Shown here one piece after another: positions 62,101 through 64,000 of a stretch of 64,000 nucleotides of DNA (positions are counted from its first letter, which is position 1; each line of letters opens with the position of its first letter). Source of the stretch: Anticarsia gemmatalis (Eukaryota > Arthropoda > Insecta > Lepidoptera > Erebidae); NCBI RefSeq assembly GCF_050436995.1, contig NC_134776.1:15789001-15853000 (forward strand). Reading direction: 5' to 3'. The position numbers were made by a program, and so were the translations under genes. Below the pieces are notes generated by a model, which ran no database searches, was not told the DNA's origin, and saw nothing but the letters and a program-made list of their open reading frames with translations.

Positions 62101-63866
62101 AGCTCTTGACCACTGTTAACGATTGGGACCATTGGTACCCACTATTTAATGTGCCTTCGCAAACACGGGAGGCACGTCATTTCCTTTATATCATGGATAT
62201 TAAATTGTCTCTAAAATCCTTAGATTAAACTAGAAACAGAAATGGATTCGACGCGATCGTTTCGTGTTGGACGCACTACATTGCGCGCTCATAACCTACT
62301 AACTTATTTCCGAGAACAAATGTTAAACTTACAACGAAATTTTCGGTTATACAACCTGTATATAATATAGTTTCTTAAATAATATTATATTGACATGTTG
62401 AAGTGCGCGTTATAACAAGCGTTATCGTGATTATGTTCCAGTTTGTGTATTTATAGATGTGCGATAATGATCGGTGCTTGACATCTGTCGCTAAACAATA
62501 CATTAAGATATACATCTTTAGATATTCGGGATACGATGACTTTCAGTATTTATGAGTTGGCGTTTCCGTTAAAAATATACCAGATGATTATGCAGATTTT
62601 CGCTACTTGAATAAATCATTCCTAAACTTGATTAAAGAAATCCTAATAAACAGGTACAACAACTTACTATAATCAACAAAAACGAATATTTGTTGAAATT
62701 TCGCTTATTTTATATGACAATTCTATCCGTTATAAAATGTCGGTCAAACTATGGTGCAAGAATATTAGGCTATCCGATACAGCCCACTCCATGTCAAATA
62801 GGTCATTAACAAACACCTTCAATGTTTGACGAAATTTCGTTTTCAGCAGTAGCACGATGGGAATATAATAGGCTAGTTAATTTTGATATTTACATAATAA
62901 CCGTTTACATTGGCTAGGTTTGCATTCTACTTAAACAATAATTGTTCCCTGTGGGAATCGAACGCACGACCTCCCGAAATAATGGTATTGGCGTGGCGAC
63001 CTAAACCACTGCGCCACGGAGGCAGACATCACTAATAATTTCATTACAAGTCTAATATTGTAGCGATATTTCAGATAATGTCAGGCGAGAAACCGAGTGG
63101 CGGGCCTGGCGCGTCGAGCCCGGGGCAGACGGTCGACGTGCCGATACTAGGACTGCTGCAGACCGACGGCGAGACCAGAGACTACACCAACGACACCATG
63201 GAGAAGATGCCCAAAGTTTGTCACCTTCCTTATATTATTGCTTTTAAATGGTTAGTGGGTGTGTGACCTGGTAGCTTATTTCATATAATGTCGTGTGACT
63301 AACATTGATTCAAAATGTGGCTCTCACTCGTCTTCAAACCATTTGCAGTACAAATTGTTTCAGGCTAGCTATAATTGCTATAATACTCGTACAAGAAATC
63401 GACATTTAGATACAAACATACCTCAAACAAACCATTTCTACAATAAAAATGAGGCTGTTTTTCCATCATAGACTTACTATACAACATTGCAAGCCGCGAC
63501 GTTTAGATTAACAGCAGCGTAACCTATAGAATCTTGCTCATAGACGCCCATTTCACATCTAAAAATACTGTCAAAACATACCTGCTTTTATGCTCACTAA
63601 TCGACAGATGTAAGAACAATAAAGTTCTGTCATTACACGGACACATTCTCAAGTTCAATTAAATAATAAAGTTTATTTACCCCAGGCTGGTCGCCTGGTG
63701 GTGTACGGCGACTCATCCTGCTTGGAGGGCGGCGCGGCCCGCAACTGCCACTGGTTGCTGCTAGCGGCCCTGCAGTACGCGCTCGTGGGACACCTGCCAG
63801 CCTCGCTGAAGGAGGCCGCCACGCCGCACCAACAACGATTGAGAGACGTGCATATTATACCTTCAG
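39768..63866 (+). CDS. MBTPS1: Membrane-bound transcription factor site-1 protease (S1P/SKI-1), 18 exons, 3' end not in window
   Basis: Subtilisin-like serine protease of the ER/Golgi that makes the luminal cut in SREBP and ATF6-type precursors. Exons: 39768-40010, 41160-41339, 41713-41799, 42681-42777, 45655-45875, 47469-47609, 48252-48410, 53510-53597, 54100-54281, 54841-55005, 55534-55683, 57095-57177, 57639-57844, 58259-58457, 59155-59218, 59373-59513, 63075-63215, 63686-63866. All have GT/AG ends and matching phases, giving about 909 residues. A signal peptide spans about 7-24 (hydrophobic, ending VFG). Catalytic residues: Asp212 (VAVFDTGL), His243 (GHGTFVAG), oxyanion Asn332 (SAIGNDGPL), Ser408 (GTSVASP), all six residues below the human numbering. 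The prodomain ends near RKLL180. The C-terminal transmembrane anchor and tail are not seen. Introns carry many mobile elements. Confidence 0.93.
40885..41052 (+). repeat. Lepidopteran interspersed repeat (TCCCATGTAA / GCCTATTGCCATATAC type)
   Basis: ATGCCTGTTATACCCAAATA, GTAGAGGTGTATGAAAG, TTAGTCCCATGTAAATGG, GCCTATTGCCATATACTTCG. A related start is at about 50030-50100 (CACGCCTGTTACACCCGAAG). Class not identified. Confidence 0.45.
41960..42050 (-). mobile_element. tRNA-derived SINE, family 2, short reverse piece
   Basis: The plus strand reads AGTCCCACTGCTGGGCAAGG and CCACCACGCTGGCC, the complement of the family 2 tail region. In the S1P intron between exons 3 and 4. Confidence 0.6.
42788..43035 (+). 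mobile_element. Helitron-like element, family A, next to S1P exon 4
   Basis: TC start after A and GGGTCAACTAG end before T, 248 bp. It begins 11 bp after the end of S1P exon 4 (42777), just beyond the GTAAGT splice donor. Confidence 0.8.
43342..43536. mobile_element. MITE with CTTGCTACACATATTCGG ends, second copy
   Basis: GGCTTGCTACACATATTCGG at the left and GCCGAACCGAATATAGCC at the right. It shares CAACAAAATCAATTCGAAGC and TTTTTGCCGCCCGGCTATACC with the 31590 copy but lacks its central hairpin. In the S1P intron between exons 4 and 5. Confidence 0.65.
44782..45107 (+). mobile_element. tRNA-derived SINE, family 2, complete with poly(A)
   Basis: A box TAGCCGAGTGGT, B box GGTTCGAACCC, body ending CCCTTGCCCAGCAGTGGGAC and TGGGTT, then an A-rich tail. 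Partial copies: 51139-51413 (minus), 58728-58902, 41960-42050 (minus) and 20760-20838. In the S1P intron between exons 4 and 5. It is not a functional tRNA, because the acceptor half does not fold back. Confidence 0.8.
46028..46188 (-). mobile_element. 5S-like SINE, inverted partial copy
   Basis: The reverse complement matches the 46363-46624 element: GTGCCCTCCGAGGCACG and CAAATACCACTTTTGGGTCA, then CTATCTATCG and GGTTTCATAACCAACTGATC correspond to its 5S-like core, in opposite orientation. Ends are approximate. Confidence 0.55.
46198..46651. mobile_element. MITE (GTAGCGYGATTCT ends) split by a 5S-like SINE
   Basis: Left end GTAGCGCGATTCTCTATTTC; the right end, read inward, is GTAGCGTGATTCTGTATAGT. 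The inner part AAATCTGATCAGCGCCTCT is shared with the decayed copy at about 20186-20380. A SINE with target duplication interrupts it at 46363-46624. Confidence 0.6.
46363..46624 (+). mobile_element. 5S-rRNA-like SINE with target-site duplication
   Basis: Contains GGGTTAAGCAACC, then GCGCGGTCATAGATGGG and TGACCGCATAGTGGTATTTG, resembling the box A / box C part of eukaryotic 5S rRNA (GTTAAGCAACG ... GGATGGGTGACCGC). This is followed by a body (TTCGGAGGGCACGTTAAAAG, TCGGTCCCGGTTGTTGTC) and a CAAACAACAAACAAAC tail. It is flanked by AGTTCCGACTAGTAC (46348-46362) and AGTACCGACTATAC (46625-46638), an imperfect target duplication. This fits the SINE3 class. Confidence 0.65.
47689..47895 (+). mobile_element. 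Helitron-like element, family C
   Basis: TCCTACTAATATTATAAATG start after A and GCAGCCTCTAG end before T, with internal CTACTGAAGCGATTACGATG and CACGGGAAGGGTTACCACGC. Related copies: 4155-4379 (whole, decayed) and 54314-54488 (5' part only). Confidence 0.75.
48483..48542. repeat. Perfect 60-bp palindrome
   Basis: The 30 bases GCTACTGCTCATCATTATGG... to CCAGTA are followed without spacer by their exact reverse complement ending CAGTAGC. In the S1P intron between exons 7 and 8, 73 bp after exon 7. No similarity to the other repeats here. Confidence 0.85.
49250..49419 (+). mobile_element. Helitron-like 3' fragment
   Basis: Ends CACGCAGGCAGAAAGCTAG before T, with upstream GAAATTTAGTATAAAGCC and GATTGACTGCCTGATGG resembling family D. 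The 5' end is not recognised. Confidence 0.45.
50440..50555 (+). repeat. Repeat fragment plus TATG/TTTG microsatellite
   Basis: GGCGTTCTTTGGTCTCTGCC and TACCCCTATGGGATGAAAG, followed by TATG and TTTG repeats. Related fragments are near 44270-44305, and in reverse near 17855-17915 and 14213-14260. Confidence 0.45.
50807..51075 (+). mobile_element. Helitron-like element, family A, decayed 3' end
   Basis: The TCTATACTTC start shows a small internal duplication (CTATACTTCTATACTTATATT). The 3' end is GGGTCAGTTAA instead of GGGTCAGCTAG. In the S1P intron between exons 7 and 8. Confidence 0.7.
51139..51413 (-). mobile_element. tRNA-derived SINE, family 2, reverse copy
   Basis: On the minus strand: GGTTCGAACCCGAGG, a body with ACGGTGAAGGAAAACATCG and AAGTCCAAACCCGC, and the end TGGGACAGCAATGGGTTAAA. 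Confidence 0.7.
51818..52062 (+). mobile_element. Helitron-like element, family D
   Basis: Begins TCATATATAACTC after A and ends GGGAAAAGCTAG before T, with internal GACTGACTGACAAATGATC and CACGCGGGCGAAGTTGAGGG. Same terminal grammar as families A-C but a different body. In the S1P intron between exons 7 and 8. Confidence 0.55.
52930..53139 (-). mobile_element. tRNA-derived SINE, family 1, reverse copy
   Basis: On the minus strand: CCTCCGTGGCGCAGTGG, then GGGTTCGGTTCCCAC (good B box), then a body matching 2927-3140. It lies 93 bp left of the mariner-like MITE. Confidence 0.7.
53235..53472 (+). mobile_element. mariner-like MITE with TA target duplication
   Basis: 238 bp with long inverted ends: TTAGGTCGGGGAAAAAGTC on the left and its near-exact complement ending CCCCGACCTAA on the right. 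Arms of about 55 bp reach TGAACTTGTAATAAAATCTC. TA lies on both sides (53233-53234, 53473-53474). There is no transposase. The right end is 37 bp upstream of S1P exon 8. Confidence 0.85.
54314..54488 (+). mobile_element. Helitron-like element, family C, 5' part
   Basis: Starts TCCTACTAATATT after A, contains a TATG microsatellite, and breaks off after GAGGGATCGGGATTGACAC. It starts 32 bp after S1P exon 9. Confidence 0.65.
55259..55323. repeat. Imperfect hairpin
   Basis: TATATAGTAGGATACGGGA pairs with TCCCGTATCCTAATATATA; the left arm also holds a partial direct repeat (ATATATAGTAGGAT twice). In the S1P intron between exons 10 and 11. Confidence 0.6.
55948..56835 (-). mobile_element. Helitron-like element (family B), split by a second Helitron
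   Basis: On the minus strand it starts TCCATACTAATATTATAAA (at 56835) and ends CAGCTAG (at 55948), with host A at one side and T at the other and no target duplication. The body contains the CTGT microsatellite, ACTCAATCACGCC and the CCGGGAAAAT motifs. It is interrupted at 56067-56514 by a forward copy of the same superfamily. Removing the insert restores the sequence found in the 34532-34985 copy. Confidence 0.85.
56067..56514 (+). mobile_element. Helitron-like element, chimera of families B (5') and A (3')
   Basis: Begins TCCATACTAATATTATAAA directly after host A (56066) and ends GGGTCAGCTAG directly before host T (56515). The first 310 bp match family B; from about 56395 the sequence switches to the family A 3' half (CACGACGCTACGACCAATAGG onward). 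Confidence 0.85.
57472..57584. mobile_element. Foldback MITE, same family, copy 3
   Basis: CCCGGTTTTTGAGTACATAT to TTTCAGAAACCAGGGG, with GCGGTAGTTTATATAATCAA and the inverse near the other end. In the S1P intron between exons 12 and 13, 55 bp upstream of exon 13. Confidence 0.7.
58499..58713 (-). mobile_element. Helitron-like element, family B, short copy
   Basis: Reverse copy with CTAG end at 58499 and the TCCATACTAATATTATAAATG start at 58713. It lies 41 bp after S1P exon 14. The internal part between the CCGGG block and the CTAG end is deleted compared with 34532-34985. Confidence 0.75.
58728..58902 (+). mobile_element. tRNA-derived SINE, family 2, 3' part
   Basis: TTGTTCCAACGGTGAAGG to GTGGGACATTAATGGGTTAA. 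It follows the Helitron at 58499-58713 by 15 bp. Confidence 0.65.
60251..61447 (-). mobile_element. 5'-truncated non-LTR retrotransposon, reverse transcriptase fragment
   Basis: Antisense within the S1P intron between exons 16 and 17. The open frame reads continuously from about 61447 to a stop at 60251. RT motif A (FDFRKAFDLVDND) lies upstream of the first ATG at 61351, followed by SGVSQGSTLGP (motif B), FADD (motif C) and a C-terminal region rich in Trp/Tyr (EYNAIVWSP). These are typical of the jockey/CR1-like superfamily. The endonuclease and ORF1 are absent, so this is a dead 5'-truncated copy, although the catalytic Asp pair FADD is intact. On the minus strand the element probably continues to about 60060, where it ends in short GAATTT-type repeats, a common tail in CR1-like elements. 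The clade is not resolved. Confidence 0.85.
61935..62182 (+). repeat. Lepidopteran interspersed repeat (ACCCAGTTACCTGG type)
   Basis: Contains AGATGCAGCTGGATACCAG, GGAGCGACTGCCTATC, AACAACCCAGTTACCTGG and CGATACCCTTTGGTAAAACT. I recall this as a very common repeat in moth transcripts and genomes. The class is uncertain (SINE or LINE 3' end). In the S1P intron between exons 16 and 17. Confidence 0.5.
62930..63026 (-). mobile_element. tRNA-derived SINE, family 1, head only
   Basis: On the minus strand TGCCTCCGTGGCGCAGTGG and GTGCGTTCGATTCCCAC; the tail is lost. It ends 48 bp before S1P exon 17. Confidence 0.65.
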
Positions 63867-64000
63867 GTTTGTATACCTTTTGGTAATAAACCAATTTTTC
63901 TGTTGAAGTTATACATTTGAAGTTGTAAATAAAATATGAAAACATGTGCCCTTTGACCTTATTGCTAGCGGTCTTGGTCTTATCGACCCGTACGGGGCAC

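Overview
This window looks like nuclear DNA from a moth or butterfly (Lepidoptera). It is AT-rich, and genes are split by introns with GT/AG borders. It is full of repeat types typical of that order: short non-autonomous Helitrons beginning TC(C/T)ATACTAATATTATAAA and ending CTAG, tRNA-derived SINEs, foldback MITEs and a 5'-truncated non-LTR retrotransposon. I see no bacterial operon, CRISPR array, rRNA gene or free-standing tRNA gene. The species cannot be read from the sequence; a noctuid-like moth is only a guess.

Layout. 1-21.6 kb carries no gene I can name: scattered repeats, a 700-bp PIF/Harbinger-type element (14873-15572), a GC-rich promoter-like patch with a good minus-strand splice donor (about 18.88-19.46 kb), and two minus-strand exon-like open stretches (11999-12210 and 13791-14022) with compatible splice phases. 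21.8-30.8 kb, minus strand, is SPAG17, a central-pair protein of the sperm axoneme: one 4.35-kb first coding exon and six small exons. 32.3-36.1 kb, minus strand, is a complete four-exon lysophospholipase-like serine hydrolase (LYPLAL1 type, 229 aa). 37.06-38.86 kb, minus strand, is an intronless sperm-tail PG-rich repeat protein (598 aa). From 39.77 kb to the end, plus strand, is the membrane-bound transcription factor site-1 protease (MBTPS1/S1P): 18 coding exons are phased here and cover about 909 residues; the C-terminal membrane anchor is not found and probably lies beyond the window.

Two of the four genes (SPAG17 and the PG-rich repeat protein) are expected to work in the sperm flagellum, and both have unusually large uninterrupted coding exons. 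The hydrolase and S1P are expected to be housekeeping genes (ester hydrolysis; SREBP/ATF6-type proteolysis in the Golgi).

The most striking non-genic structures are in S1P introns: a Helitron inserted precisely between A and T inside an inverted relative (55948-56835); a 5S-rRNA-like SINE with target duplication nested in a MITE, beside a second inverted 5S-like copy (46.0-46.7 kb); a perfect 60-bp palindrome (48483-48542); and a mariner-like MITE ending 37 bp before an S1P exon. I found no convincing new biochemical system. The novelty is mainly in mobile-element architecture and in the unresolved 3' end of SPAG17.
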